Shown in pieces: positions 1-11,395 of a DNA stretch of 64,000 nt (its first letter is position 1; every line of letters begins with the position of its first letter). This DNA is from Asterias rubens (Eukaryota; Echinodermata; Asteroidea; Forcipulatida; Asteriidae). Under the pieces are notes generated by a model, which was not told the origin of the DNA, did no database searches, and saw nothing but the letters and a program-made list of their open reading frames with translations. The stretch covers positions 3,534,001 through 3,598,000 of the forward strand of contig NC_047073.1 of assembly GCF_902459465.1 (NCBI RefSeq), given 5' to 3'. The translations under genes and the position numbers were made by a program.

Positions 1-140
1 ACAGTAAACACGCAACATGGCCGCCAAATTCTTCTGCTAACCCATGAAGTACGCTAAGGCTTAAAAGCAAATTTTTCTGCTACAGTAAGCACGCAAATTT
101 GCTTACCGTTAAGCAGCGCTATGAAATTGGGCCCAGGTGA
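1..140. mobile_element. Right half of a GGGCCC-type element
   Basis: Ends in AGCAGCGCTATGAAATTGGG CCC at 129-133, the same end as the element at 10710-10934. The left half lies before the window. Confidence 0.6.
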
Positions 141-256
141 GGCTTGACTTGTGTCAACAGCCCAAATAGAGTAGCCCTCGCCTTGAACTGGCCATCAAGC
201 GTTGTTATGTTAGGAGATTTCTCATAAAAAGTATTGTGTCATTCTTTTCTTTGTAG

Positions 257-3200
257 ATGTACATATGAACTTTGAGCAGCGTATTGCTAGTTTCTTCGGC
301 ATGGAGGAAGGCATCCTGTACTCTTACGGATTCTCAACTGTCGCTAGCTGCATCCCAGCATACTCCAAGAGGGGAGATATCATATTCTGGTAAGAAAGTA
401 TTCAAATTATTTCTTAATATCAACCGTAAGCTTTCCATATCTGTGCTTTGAATTGTCTGAGGTGATGTTTGTCAGCTGCACGTTAGGTCGTCTGCATCAT
501 GCAGCAGTGGCGTTTGTTTTGCATGTACATAGGATTTGACTGAACATCTCCAAGTGAAAGGAATGCAAGGTGAAAGGTGAGTATGGACAGGGATTTATTT
601 AGGCTCAAGGTTACACTGAGACGTACTCGTTGAAGGTTTGTCGGTTGGAAGTGTAGTATGATTGATTGGGTTTTTGATTTGGTTCTTGATTTAGCTAACC
701 ATGATTTACAATGTTGTTACTATACACTCCCATACCTCGCCACTTCTAAGACAACTGCACTGGCTCCCAATAGCTCAACGTATTGAGTTCCGCACGCTGG
801 TCCATACCTACAAATCATTAAATCACGGTGCTCCAGATTATCTCTCTTCACTTTTTGAAATCCATGACTGTCCGTACTCCCTTTGAAGCTATGATGCGAT
901 CTCCCTCGTGGTGAACAAGTCACGCAAACAAACTGGTGAGAGAGCTTTTTCCGCTGCTGCATCCCGACTATGGAACGGTCTTCCTGTCCCCATTAAAAAC
1001 GCAAAGACTGTGTTGTCCTTCAAAAAGGGTCTCAAGACACACCTGTTCTCCAACTCGTAGCTGGTTTCCCCATTACTTTTGTCTGTCTCCCTGTTAAGCG
1101 CCTTGCATCCTTTGGTAATTTGGCGCTATATAAATCCAGTTATTATTATTATTATTATTATTATTTGATGTAGCGATGAGGGAGTGTGCTTCGCAGTACA
1201 GATGGGCCTCTTAGCTTCACGCAGCCAGATTAAATTCTTCAAACACAATGACATGGAGGATCTAGAAAGATTGCTGGAAGAACAAGCAGTTGAAGACAAG
1301 AAGGTACCTCCTCCCAACTCTCTTGCCTCCCCCCCCCCCCTCCCCAACTCCACAACCTCCCAGACGGCTTTGCTCCTCATCTAACCTCCTCCTCAACACT
1401 CAACATTCAACTTTCCTTGCACGCTTGCGGTATTTGTTGTTTCTCACAAGTGATTTTGTGTGTTATTAATAGAACCATATCCACAGAATGCTTTAAAAGA
1501 CAGCAAGTAGACAAAAACAAGTAAAATACATACAAGAATCATGAAAGACGGTTGAATCTGAGGAAATAGACACCGTGTAAAAACATGCTGGGCCATCTAC
1601 TTGGAATAGCTTCCCACTTGAACTCAGACAAGAAACTTTCTATTTCAAAAATCATATCTTTTGGCCTTTGGTTGTCTTTGTGCATAGCAGAGTTCTTGTC
1701 CAACCAATAGGAGACTTTCCAACGCTAGGCGGCAGCAGACATACTGGGTAAATTTCCATTGTTTACGTAGTTCTGAACATGCGCATAATTCTGAGAACAA
1801 TGGATTTACCCGGTAAGTCTGCTGCCCTCTATCGTCCCAGAAAGTCTCCCATTGTGGATGCAAACAAATTGGTGACACAGCCAATTGAGAATGAAACCAA
1901 TTGTGAATACGACCAATTGAGGATGTGCAACCAATTGAGAATTCAACCAATTGGGAATGACACCAACTGAGGGTGAAACCAATTGAGGACGGCACCAATT
2001 GAGAATGCAACCAGTTGAGAATGACACCAACTGAGGATGAAACCAATTGAGAATGCAACAAGTTGAGAATGCAACCAGTATGCAAATGTACCCAAATAAT
2101 GTTGGCCTTAATCACATCCTCTTGTGTATCTTCTATGCAGAATCCAAAAAAGGCTAAGAAGACTCGCAAGTTCATGGTCGTCGAAGGGCTGTACACAAAC
2201 ACAGGCCAAATAACACCCATCGATAAACTGGTAAGAGCTTTAAGAATGTTTGCATTAAAGGGTGTATGTACTTTTTTTAGGACAAAAAACACAATGTCCA
2301 CAGATTTACACTAAACTTACACAGTTTGAAGATAATGATAGTAGAAAGCTTCCCTGAAAATATTACGTGCTGAGGTGCTGTAGTTTTTGGAAAGTGAGTA
2401 AAACATGAAAATAATTGTAATCATTTACAAACGTATTTTCATGACATTGTTTTACTCATTTCTCAAAAACTACAGCACCTCAGTAAGTAATATTTGAAGG
2501 GAAGCTTTCCACTATCATTATCTTCAAACCCTGTTAGTTTAATGTAAATCTATGGACATTTTGAAAAGGTACCCAAATCCTTTAAACGACAAATAATGTA
2601 AAGTTTCAAAATTATATACTCTAAAAATCTTATACGTAAAACTGTCAAATTACACAGCTGCTTCTCGTAACCGAGTTGGTTCTATGCATTTTTATTTCCC
2701 CCCCCCCCCCCTAGGTTGAATTCAAATACAAGTACAAAGTGCGTATCTTTTTGGATGAGAGTATGTCGTTCGGTGTTCTTGGTAAAACAGGACTTGGTGT
2801 CACCCAGCACTGCGGAATTGATGTAAGTTTAGTTTGAGATAAATTTGATAAAACATTTCTTGACGCTCTGTATGTACAACTAGACCAGGCCTGAGATCTA
2901 CATATCAGCAATACGCCTAGCTAACTTTGGGGACAGGGTCTTTTCCAACATAGCCACAAGACTCTGGAATTCGCTTCCAGAAGACCTTGGACACAGCATA
3001 GCATCACTCTCTTTAAAGACTCTGGACACTATTGGTAGTTGTCAAAGACCAGTCTCCTCACTTGGTGCATCTCAACATATGAATAAAATAACAAACCTGT
3101 GAAAATTTGAGCTTGATTGGTCGTCGGAGTTGTGAGATAACTATGAAAGAAAAAAAATACCCTTGTCACACGCAGTTGTGTGTTTTCAGATGCTTGATTT

Positions 3201-6200
3201 CGTGACCTCAAGTTCTAAACTTGAGGTCTCGAATTCAAATTTGTGGAAAATTACTTCCTTCTCGAAAACTATGTCACTTCAGAGGAGCCGTTTCTCACAA
3301 TGTTTTATACTACCTCTTTCAACCTCTCCCCATTACTCGATACCAAGTTAGGTTTTATGCTGATGTATATTTTGAGTAATTACCAATAGTGTCCACTGCC
3401 TTTAAGCAGAAGCTTAAAACACTCTTGTTCAAGCTCGCTTGCCCAACATATTGACAATACTTGAACTTAACTTCTTCTAGACCGGCACCTTTAAATTGTT
3501 TACAGGAACGTGCGCCTTACAAAAGCTTTATTATTATTTTATTGTGGCTTCAAAGTTTCTTCTGAAATTGTGACAACCGCCAACCGTCAAAATTCTGATC
3601 AAAACCTACCAAGATTATAATTTTTTGCCGTTTGTTTTGTAGCGCATAGGTTATGCTAACAATGAAATTTGCCGGCAGTAATAATCTGTGAATGTATTTG
3701 TTGATTGTATTGCAGGTGACTGATGTCGATCTCATTTCTGCTTCAATGGAAACTGCTCTGGGAACCCTCGGAGGATTCTGTGTTGGCTCCAAGTTTGTTG
3801 TTGATCACCAAGTAAGTCATTTTCTTTAATTTCTTTGAACCTATTACGAAGAGAAACACTACATCAAATAACTCTGATGCCTTGGACCGGACGAGTTGGT
3901 CTATAAAAAGCGTTTGTAACCCTTTTTTTATAAAATGCATATGGTTGGAAAGATGTTTTAAAAGCAGAATACAATGATCCACACAAGTTTGCCTCGAAAT
4001 TGCGTGGTTTTCTTTTTACTGTGCAAACTAACACGGTCGGCCATTTATGGGAGTCAAAAATTTGACTCCCATAAATGGCTGACCGTGTTAGTCGACGAGG
4101 TAAAAGGAAAACCGAGCAATTTCGAGGCATGTTTGTGTGGATCATTGTATTCTACTTTTACAACAGCTTTCTACCTATATGCATTTTATAAAAAAACGGT
4201 TACAAATGCTTTTCAAAGACCAACTCAACCAATCCAAGGCAACGTGTTCCTTTAAGTGCTATGAAATGAATCGTAACTACTGTATATCATCTATTTTATT
4301 ATATTTATTACTTACAGCGTTTATCGGGTCTTGGGTATTGCTTCTCCGCCTCTCTTCCTCCAATGCTTGCATCAGCCGCTATGGCAGCGTTAGACTTGAT
4401 GGATGAAGACCCTACTATGGCAGTCAGGTTACAGAAGAGATCACAGTTTGTACATGAAGAACTCTCAAAGTAAGACGATGCTCTCAACTCTAGTTTAATT
4501 TCCAAAACCTTTAAGTCCAACGATGATATTTCTATACTTCCCCTGAAGACGATCAGAGCATACTGAACAAAGCGATGAATTGTTAACTATACTGGTTCTT
4601 TTCAGTTAACCAACACTACTCATCTGAGATATTCACATGGTGTTACCGCACACCTCTCTTAGTTAATTACTTCCACCATGCAAAGTTTCATATCCTACTT
4701 GTTTCTGTAGTTGTTGACAGAAATTATTATTGCTTTTCATAAAACATCAGTTGAGAAATTAACCGTAAGTTGAAAATTCACCTGTGTTTATATTGCATGT
4801 TTAAACATGGCCACATGATCTTCTCTCGACCAATCAGAATGTATAAACTGTCCCAGGTATTTATGAGTAAAGTTTTACTTCATGTGTAATGGGGAACTCT
4901 TACAGCGAGTAAAAAGTTAATTACAGTTATGATTATTCTTAACACAACAGGATTGCAGAGCTGAAGTTAGTCGGTGAGCCCGTATCGCCAATCAAGCATC
5001 TACAAGTACGAGAGTGTGGGGACAAGACTCGGCCGGAAATAACCAAACTCTTGGAGTCCATCGTAGACAAGGTACATATTGTGTGTTGTCAATTTTGCGT
5101 CGCAAGTGTCACGACCGGGACTCGAACCCACACTCTGCTGTTCAAACACCAGAGATTGAATCCAGTGCTCTTAAAGGCAGTGGACACTATTGGTAATTAC
5201 TCAAAATAATTATTGGCATAAAACCTTACTTGGTGACGAGTAATTGGGAGAGGTTGATGGTAATAAAACATTGTGAGAAACGGCTCCCTCTGAAGTGCCA
5301 TAGTTTTCAAGAAAGAAGTAATTTTCCACGAATTTGATTTCGAGACCTCAAATTTAGAACTTGATGTCTCGAAATCAACCATCTAAACGCACACAACTTT
5401 GTGTGAAGGCTAGTCTTTGACAATAACCAATAGTGTCCACTGCCTTTAACCGCTCGGCCATGACACACTATGTCTGTTGCTAAGGATATTACTCAGGATG
5501 TCTTATACTTCAAAGCATGATGACGCGGTGATCTAGCCGTCGCCATAGTTGCCTATTCAGACACAGCTAACTATTTTTGCAGTTTTAGTTTTGTTCATTT
5601 TAGTTGGTGTCCCAAACTAAACATTAGATTGACTTACTTCTGAACGACTTTATCTCAACAGGCACTGGATGAGGGTGTGGTTCTTACTACAGCGTGTTAT
5701 TTAGAAGAAGAAGAAGCCTTTCTTATTCCTCCAAGGTAAGTCATGTCCGAGTGGTTCAGGTCCGAGTTGTTGGTGTTTTTTTTTCAATTCTTTTAAGTTG
5801 AACTGTATGGATTTTAATGTTGGCTTGTCTATCCACAATGTGTCCCTTTGATTACGTTGATTTTTGTTAAGTCTCTTTCTGTTTGGTTAAGTGCTGGTCG
5901 ATTGTTTGTTGTTTTGATTGCTTTTAATACTTGCTAATTATCTATTGTGTGTTTAAACTGTTTTTAAACCTTTTAGCTTCTTTTTAATAATTTTTTACAT
6001 TGTACATGTTCTAGTGCAACTCAACCATATCGGTTGACATACTGTTCATTCCTTTGTAATGTTTTTATGAAATAAACCAATAAATATAGAAAATATAATA
6101 TAAAAATATTAGATCAAGGATCATCTAGGTACAATATCAAGAAACAGACTGGCTTGCGGGGCATTTGTGTTAACTAAACCCAATTTTGTTTTCTTTTCTT

Positions 6201-6307
6201 ACAGCATCCGTATTGCAGTGGGTATAGCCCCAACCGATGATCAAATCGTCATGGCAATGCAAGTTATACAAAAAGTAGCCTCTGAAATTCTACAGAATGT
6301 TGCTTAA
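257..6307 (+). CDS. SPTLC1: Serine palmitoyltransferase subunit 1, 3' part of gene (9 exons)
   Basis: This is the long-chain-base subunit that pairs with SPTLC2 at the ER membrane to condense serine with acyl-CoA, the first step of sphingolipid synthesis. Exons: 257-389, 1174-1303, 2141-2230, 2715-2822, 3716-3811, 4318-4469, 4951-5071, 5662-5735 and 6205-6307 (stop TAA 6305-6307). All junctions are GT-AG and keep phase. The first exon starts two bases into a codon, so the N-terminal exons, which hold the membrane segment, lie before the window. Diagnostic stretches match vertebrate SPTLC1: [75 protein letters not shown]. As is known for SPTLC1, the pyridoxal-phosphate lysine of the family is absent where VDHQRLSG stands, so this is the non-lysine partner. 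Introns carry MITEs, LINE pieces and a minisatellite. Very sure of identity; exon edges are by eye. Confidence 0.95.
700..1168 (+). mobile_element. LINE 3' end (L2/CR1-like) in SPTLC1 intron
   Basis: The frame from 701 reads [20 protein letters not shown]; after a stop and frame change it continues [18 protein letters not shown] and then [11 protein letters not shown]. This is the C-terminal signature of L2/CR1-type reverse transcriptases. It ends in GGCGCTATATAAATCCAG followed by (TTA)n, a typical L2-type 3' end. Truncated at the 5' side and broken by a stop. Confidence 0.82.
1660..1860. repeat. Palindromic MITE-like element
   Basis: Inverted arms around GGAGACTTTCC..GGCGGCAGCAGAC..GGGTAAATTTCCATTGTT and the reverse form ending AAAGTCTCCC. 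A related single arm lies at about 24380-24470 (TTCTGAACATGCGCA shared). The 3' arm runs into the minisatellite at 1868. Confidence 0.55.
1868..2085. repeat. Minisatellite with CAATTG core
   Basis: About 14 imperfect tandem units of about 15 bases, mostly ACCAATTGAGAATG or AACCAACTGAGGATG, inside an SPTLC1 intron. It is open in long frames on both strands, which are artefacts of the repeat. Confidence 0.85.
2255..2585. mobile_element. TTAA-ended palindromic MITE (family D)
   Basis: Two inverted arms of about 130 bases (GTCCACAGATTTACACTAAA ... TTTAATGTAAATCTATGGAC), bounded by TTAA at 2255-2258 and 2582-2585. Related copies at 35149-35474 and 58755-59112. Confidence 0.8.
2895..3540 (+). mobile_element. 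LINE 3' end split by a TTAA MITE
   Basis: Before the insert the frame reads [20 protein letters not shown] and [13 protein letters not shown]; after it, [17 protein letters not shown] and a stop. Both are parts of the C-terminal signature of L2/CR1 reverse transcriptases. A (TTA)n-like tail ends near 3535. The MITE at 3013-3405 interrupts it. Confidence 0.8.
3013..3405 (-). mobile_element. TTAA-ended MITE (family A), inserted in a LINE
   Basis: Bounded by TTAA at 3013-3016 and 3402-3405, with the family ends (AGACTCTGGACACTATTGG ... CCAATAGTGTCCACTGCC). Central hairpin CTCAAGTTCTAAACTTGAG. It lies in reverse orientation relative to the copy at 8212. Confidence 0.88.
3876..4255. mobile_element. 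Long near-perfect palindrome, MITE family E
   Basis: Arms of about 180 bases. The centre is CCATTTATGGGAGTCAAAAA / TTTGACTCCCATAAATGG and the right end CCAAGGCAACGTGTTCCTTTAA, with TTAA at 4252-4255. Copies: a half element 37000-37205 and a diverged copy about 52130-52490. Confidence 0.82.
5105..5470 (-). mobile_element. tRNA-derived SINE head split by a TTAA MITE
   Basis: Minus strand: the A-box part (GTGTCATGGCCGAGCGGTTAA) lies at 5446-5466 and the B-box part (GTGGGTTCGAGTCCCGGTCG) at about 5108-5128, interrupted by the MITE at 5171-5449. The same head is intact at 60052 and 23638. Confidence 0.85.
5171..5449 (+). mobile_element. TTAA-ended MITE (family A), inside a SINE
   Basis: Ends AGGCAGTGGACACTATTGG ... 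CCAATAGTGTCCACTGCCT between TTAA at 5171-5174 and 5446-5449. Shortened relative to the full form of about 390 bases: the block with TTATCTCGCAACTTCGATG is missing. Confidence 0.88.
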
Positions 6308-6514
6308 TCTACCGGTGCTGTGTTTTTACACCAAGCATTTAAGGTAGGCCTTAGAATATTCCGAAGAGGATATCGCCCAAGGGTCTGTAGTTGTTTGTTT
6401 TTATGTATTTATTCTTCTTCTTTTTTTGTTCTTCATTTTATTGAGTGGATTTATCGAGAACTGTTTGTTATTATTATGTAACCTCTCAATTGAGTATTCT
6501 GAACGGCCCCCTTT

Positions 6515-6685
6515 AAGGCCAAGTCACACTGCAGCGATAACGAAAAGGATAACGATCACAACGCAAGGAGAACGCATTCTGTTGGTTGAATTGCTCCACG
6601 CAGAATACGAGCACGCTCATTCAACCAATAGAATGCGCTCTCTTTGCGCCATTATCGTTATCGTTTACCCGGCCTTTACACTGCT
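6515..6685. mobile_element. Short MITE (CACTGCAGCGATAACG family), copy 1
   Basis: Inverted ends AAGGCCAAGTCACACTGCAG and GGCCTTTACACTGC, with internal CGATAACG.../CGTTATCG. Second copy at 9790-9975. Confidence 0.65.
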
Positions 6686-7581
6686 AAATTGAAAATGGTT
6701 TTAGTAGAGTTATTGAAAACTGCAGGAAATTTTTTACAACTTAATGAAATGTATAAGGTACATGTACAATTTGTATTTTCCCAATAAGTCTGTGGTGTAA
6801 ATACTGGAATCTTAAGTAGGATGTAGAACTTTGCATGGTGGAAATACGATATGGAAAGGTTTGCGGTAACACCATGTATTGACTAACTCTAGTGAGTTGG
6901 GTTGGTTCTGAAAAGAACCGTTGGTTTCAACTCACTGGAATCTTTGTATATAAAAATGTGCACACAGAGGTAGACGCTTGAGACACTGTACAAAGTCAAC
7001 TTCATAGTCGTCTTTTTTTTTAACTGCAATAACTGAATTTTCGTCAGCTTGTATCTCAACACCCCCCGGCCATGGCACCCAGTTTCTTCATCGAAATTGC
7101 ATGCTCAATTTCTAAACAGGGGGGGGGGGGGATAGAAATAAAGAAATGAGGGCACTGTTTTGGGTCTTGTGTCACCATAATTGTGTGATTAAAAAATTTG
7201 CTATAGAAAGCCCCCTCTTGTGGTCAAAAGCATGGCCAATTGTTCGCTCGTCCCCAGCGCCTTGCTTTAACCAAAGGCGTGTGGATGGGCATTCGTATCA
7301 TGTGCTGTCATTGGTTTCAAAATGCGAATCACACTCACACTGCACCATATTTCTATGCACTGGGTACGCATGACGAACTTCCTGAACAAGAATCTGTGCA
7401 AGCGATTAGCCCATCCCAGCGGTCCTGGATAGACTGGCCGCTGGGGCCGTGCGCAGGCCAATTGTTGGGATTAGTATTTTATGTGTTATTGATAGAGGTT
7501 GATTACGATCAGGTAGGCAAGAGATAATGTGGTGCTGTAGTCAACCAAGTTAGCTAAAAATTGTTTTTTTGCGTTATCACA

Positions 7582-7817
7582 TTAAAGGGAAGGTATACGT
7601 TTGGTTATCACTCTTAAAGTTTATGGCAATAGAAACTTACTTGGTGTAAAGCATTTTGAGAATCATTTCACCTCTTTCTCAAAAAATACGTTACTTCAGA
7701 GGGAGTCGATTCCCACGTTGTTTTATATTATCAACAGCTCTCCCATGCTCGCCACCAAGTCAGTATTTAAGTTAATATTTGTTTTGAGTAATTACCAAAC
7801 GTGTACCTTCACTTTAA
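7582..7817 (+). mobile_element. TTAA-ended MITE (family B)
   Basis: TTAAAGGGAAGGTATACGTTT at the left; AAACGTGTACCTTCACTTTAA at the right. An internally deleted form of the copies at 39859-40232 and 43562-43916. Confidence 0.82.
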
Positions 7818-8211
7818 ATCATTACTGTGGTCATGAATTGCATAATTAAACAATCATGCAATGATACCACAGTTCAGTGGTGTAGTATAAACTAGTTTTT
7901 GGAGTTTGTTATCGATTTTAAGTTATTTATGTTAAGGTGATATTTTTTGATTTAATTTGATTGCATCCATTTACCCCACCTAATGCTTTCTGATAATTCT
8001 TTTTTTAAACAATATAAATTATTCAAAAATATAACTGGTAATTTGAAGATCATTGAGTTGCTGATTAACTGTTGGAAAATACAAAGAATGTTAAACTATG
8101 CAGATAATGTATTCACTTAGTTTTACGAATTTAATAAAGAAAATGTTCAATAGCGTTAACAGATCCTTTGGTTTGAAACAATGTACTATAAATTACTTTC
8201 AATTACTTGCA

Positions 8212-8600
8212 TTAAAGGCAGTGGACACTGTTGGAAATTACTCAAAATAATTATTAGCATAAAACCTTTCTTGGTGACGAGTAATGGGGATAGGTTGATG
8301 GTATTAAACTGTATGAGAAACGGCTCCCTCTGAAGTGACATAGTTTTTCGAGAAAGAAGTAATTTTCCACGAATTTGATTTCGAGACCTCAGATTTAGAA
8401 CTTGAGGTCTTGAAATCAACCATCTAAACGCACACAACTTTGTGTGACATGGGTGTTCTTTCTTTCATTATTATCTCGCAAGTTCGATGACCGATTGAGC
8501 TCAAATTTTCACAGGTTTGGTTATTTTATGCATAATGTTGAGATACACCAACTGTGAAGGCTAGTCTTTGACAATTACCAAGCGTGTCCACTGCCTTTAA
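8212..8600 (+). mobile_element. TTAA-ended MITE (family A), full length
   Basis: TTAA at 8212-8215 and 8597-8600, terminal inverted repeat AGGCAGTGGACACT, and a central hairpin around GAGACCTCAGATTTAGAA. A good reference copy of the family. No transposase is encoded. Confidence 0.88.
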
Positions 8601-8685
8601 TGAGTGAGCAAAAAAAGATAATTTACTAGAGCACGACACCTCTGGATTTAATGTACCGTGCTCTACAAACCTAAATATGACCATT

Positions 8686-9049
8686 TTAAGGAATGCTACA
8701 GAATTGGTAAGAAACGAAAATCGTGAAGATCACAGATTTACATTAAACTTACACGGTCTAATGATAATGTTGAAAACATCCTTTGAAATATTTCTGTCGT
8801 AAATGTCATATTTGATGAGAAATATATAATCTAAGTTCTCGTTTGGAGTTTATCGCTCAGTGAGCGTTTTATTCATTTTCATTGTGGCATCGATGCAATG
8901 CATCGATTTTTCACTATTCTCTCGCGACCCACACGGCCGATCGAACTTCTTTAGGTTTGCCAGTTTATGGATATTGTGGATTACATAAAGTGCTTACATT
9001 GCCAGCAACTGTTTCGTTAGCAAAAACCAATTCTATAACGTTCCTTTAA
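8686..9049 (+). mobile_element. TTAA-ended MITE (family I)
   Basis: Left end TTAAGGAATGCTACAGAATT; right end AATTCTATAACGTTCCTTTAA. Its right TTAA (9046-9049) is also the left TTAA of the next element. A truncated relative starts at 40971. Confidence 0.75.
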
Positions 9050-9386
9050 AGGCAGTGGACACTATTGGTAATTATTCAAAATAATTATTGCCATAAACAC
9101 TTACTTTGTAACGAGTAATGGGGAGAGGTTGATGGTATAAAACATTGTGAGAAACAGCTCCCTCTGAAGTGACCTAGTATTGGAGAAAGGAGTAATTTTC
9201 CACAAGCATCTTAATGCACACATACTTCGTGTGACAAGGGTGTTTTTTTCTTTCATAGTTATCTTGCAACTCCGACGACCAATCGAGCTCAAATTTTCAC
9301 AGGTTTGTTATTTTATGCACATGTTGAGATACACCAAGTGAGAAGACTGATCTTTGACAATTACCAATAGTGTCCAGTGTCTTTAA
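9046..9386 (+). mobile_element. TTAA-ended MITE (family A)
   Basis: TTAA at 9046-9049 and 9383-9386 with family A ends. The central hairpin is missing. Confidence 0.85.
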
Positions 9387-9789
9387 ACATTTAAATTCCA
9401 CAGTAAATGAAGTCTCAATTGAGTAATGATAATACCAGTGTAATATAAGATACGAACCCATTGCACAACACCCATTTTCTCCACCATTTTGGGAGTTAAG
9501 AAAAGGTACATAAAGAAATTGACTCCTGCAATGGTGGAAACGGTAGATGCGTATTGTGTGAAACTGCATTCCATGTTATTCTAGTGGGCAATAGGAGTAA
9601 TGTTTGTTATATTGTTTTTAGATTTTTATATAATTTTCAAAAGAAACACGGATGGAAGGACTGAAATGGGGGAGTTCGATCTCTCTTTCACAAAATTTAA
9701 TTTGTAAAGGCGTATTTTTCAGTAAGAAGTGGTTTATTTATATGCACTCGGGTGTTGGGAAATCAATTCTCTGCATGCTTGGTTCTTGT

Positions 9790-9975
9790 ACTATTGTAAA
9801 GGCAGAGTCGCACTGCAGCGAGAACGATAACGATCACGACGCACAGAGGACGATTTGTACGAGTTGAATTGCTCCGCGCAGAATACGCACAAGCTCATTC
9901 AGCCAATGGAACGCGTTCTCTTTGCGTCGTTATCATTATCGTTCTCGTTAACGCTGCAGTGGGACCGGGCCTTAA
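9790..9975. mobile_element. Short MITE (CACTGCAGCGATAACG family), copy 2
   Basis: Ends AAAGGCAGAGTCGCACTGCA and CGCTGCAGTGGGACCGGGCC; internal GAACGATAACGATCACGACG and the reverse form. Clearly related to 6515-6685. Confidence 0.7.
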
Positions 9976-10709
9976 CCATGCCAAGCAAGGCATGTAAGAT
10001 TGTTTATGTTTGATTCACTGCGAAACAATCATGTGGAGGTAAAACAAAAACACAGTTGAACAGACACTTTTTGTTTGTCAAGCTTTTTATCGGCAATCTT
10101 GGTTTTTTTCTTTCACCTTTAGTGAACAAAAGCATGGTCTAGAAATTCAGCATTAAATACAAGAGCTTGGTTGACCATCTTTACTTGGTACTTATTGGTT
10201 GCATACAACTTATTCAGGCATGCTTACATACACTCTTGGTTGGTAAACGCCTGAATTGTTGTGCACAAGGCAGACATCAAAAATTGTCTTTTCGTTACAC
10301 CAGCATCGGCCCCATACAAAAAGGCGCCATGTGGCCTCATTTTGCCCTCCAGCAGTGTTGGCGCGCAACTTGACTTGCGACGTACATAATCCATGGTAAT
10401 GGCTATGTACAAATGATTTTTTTTTTTTTAATGCTTTATTTAGCGATATTCTGTCAAATAACTAACTTGTACTTCATATCTGTAATGTATTTATTACACT
10501 ATCATTGGAATAAAACACTTCAAACAATTTTATTTAAATTGTGTGATGTTTATTTCTTCCTATGCAGGTTCCCTTTTTTACATAAACTATGCTTATTTAC
10601 AGAGAAAAAAACCAAAGATAAAACATGCCATTTACAATACCGTAACAAAGGATGTACGATATTTTATAATGTTCAAAGTCTAAATTCTTTGACCATCTCT
10701 ACATCAGGG

Positions 10710-10934
10710 CTCAATTTAATAGCGCTGCTTAGCGGCCGATTTTGTGCGTACTGTGCGATTTCCATTTCATAGCGCTGTTACCGTAAGCACACGAAAAGGC
10801 TTGCTAACCTTCTGTTGCTTACTGCCCAATTCTTCTGCTAACCTGTGAAATGCGCTTGCACCATAGCCAAATTTTCTGCTGCAGTAAGCTTGAAAGTTTG
10901 CTTACCGTTTAAGCAGCGCTATTAAATTGGGCCC
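10710..10934. mobile_element. GGGCCCAATTTCATAG-type inverted-repeat element
   Basis: Left end GGGCTCAATTTAATAGCGCTG; right end CAGCGCTATTAAATTGGGCCC. The interior is made of CTTACCG/GCTTAC blocks like the fragment at 1-140. Confidence 0.7.
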
Positions 10935-11395
10935 AGGTCTTGTGGGGCCAGCAGTCTCGCGAGAATACCGGGGGAATCGCGGGGAGATTCGGAATATAGA
11001 GTCGGAACGCTATCACCGCGACAGACATTTAACGACTTGTCCACAAGTCTATATCAGGACATGGTAAGGGTTTTTTTCCCTTAATTTGCCTCTAGTCTCG
11101 TACAAAAATGTCTGGTGCATTAAAAAAATGTGGCGTCATTTGGAATTTTCACCAAAATTTTAGCCTTGCTCTATTTGCAAAAAAAAAAGGACAACAGTTC
11201 CTATGGAAGAATGTTGTGATTTCGAAGCTTGGAGTTCAGGATTTTCACTTGAGACAAACGCATTTGTGTCGCACAACAAACTTGTTTTTCTTTGCTTACT
11301 ATTTGTAGCGACTGGTAATAGAGCCACCACATAGCTGATATCGTTACTCCAAAAAAAGTCCTTGCTTTATAAGATGTGCTGTGATTGGCTGAAAA

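Larger units (their letters stand above)
6308..11395. other. Intergenic region between SPTLC1 and FBXO4 (3' UTRs plus repeats)
   Basis: No coding exon was recognised here. SPTLC1 and FBXO4 converge, so both 3' UTRs must end in this stretch. AATAAA occurs at 8133-8138 on the plus strand and is one candidate end for SPTLC1, but it is far from the stop. The stretch holds MITE-like elements at 6515-6685, 7582-7817, 8212-8600, 8686-9049, 9046-9386, 9790-9975 and about 10710-10934, plus a short G run near 7120. The open frames inside it look like chance or repeat sequence. Confidence 0.6.

Noticed and set aside
1868..2085. CRISPR-like array
   Set aside because: Direct tandem units without unique spacers, in a eukaryotic intron.
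1645..2301. Minus-strand frame of 218 codons rich in IGCILNWL-like repeats
   Set aside because: It is a translation of the CAATTG minisatellite and lies antisense to an SPTLC1 intron and exon.
3974..4255. Plus-strand frame of 93 codons and its mirror at 3864-4145 on the minus strand
   Set aside because: The two proteins are alike because the DNA is a palindrome; it is a MITE, not a gene.
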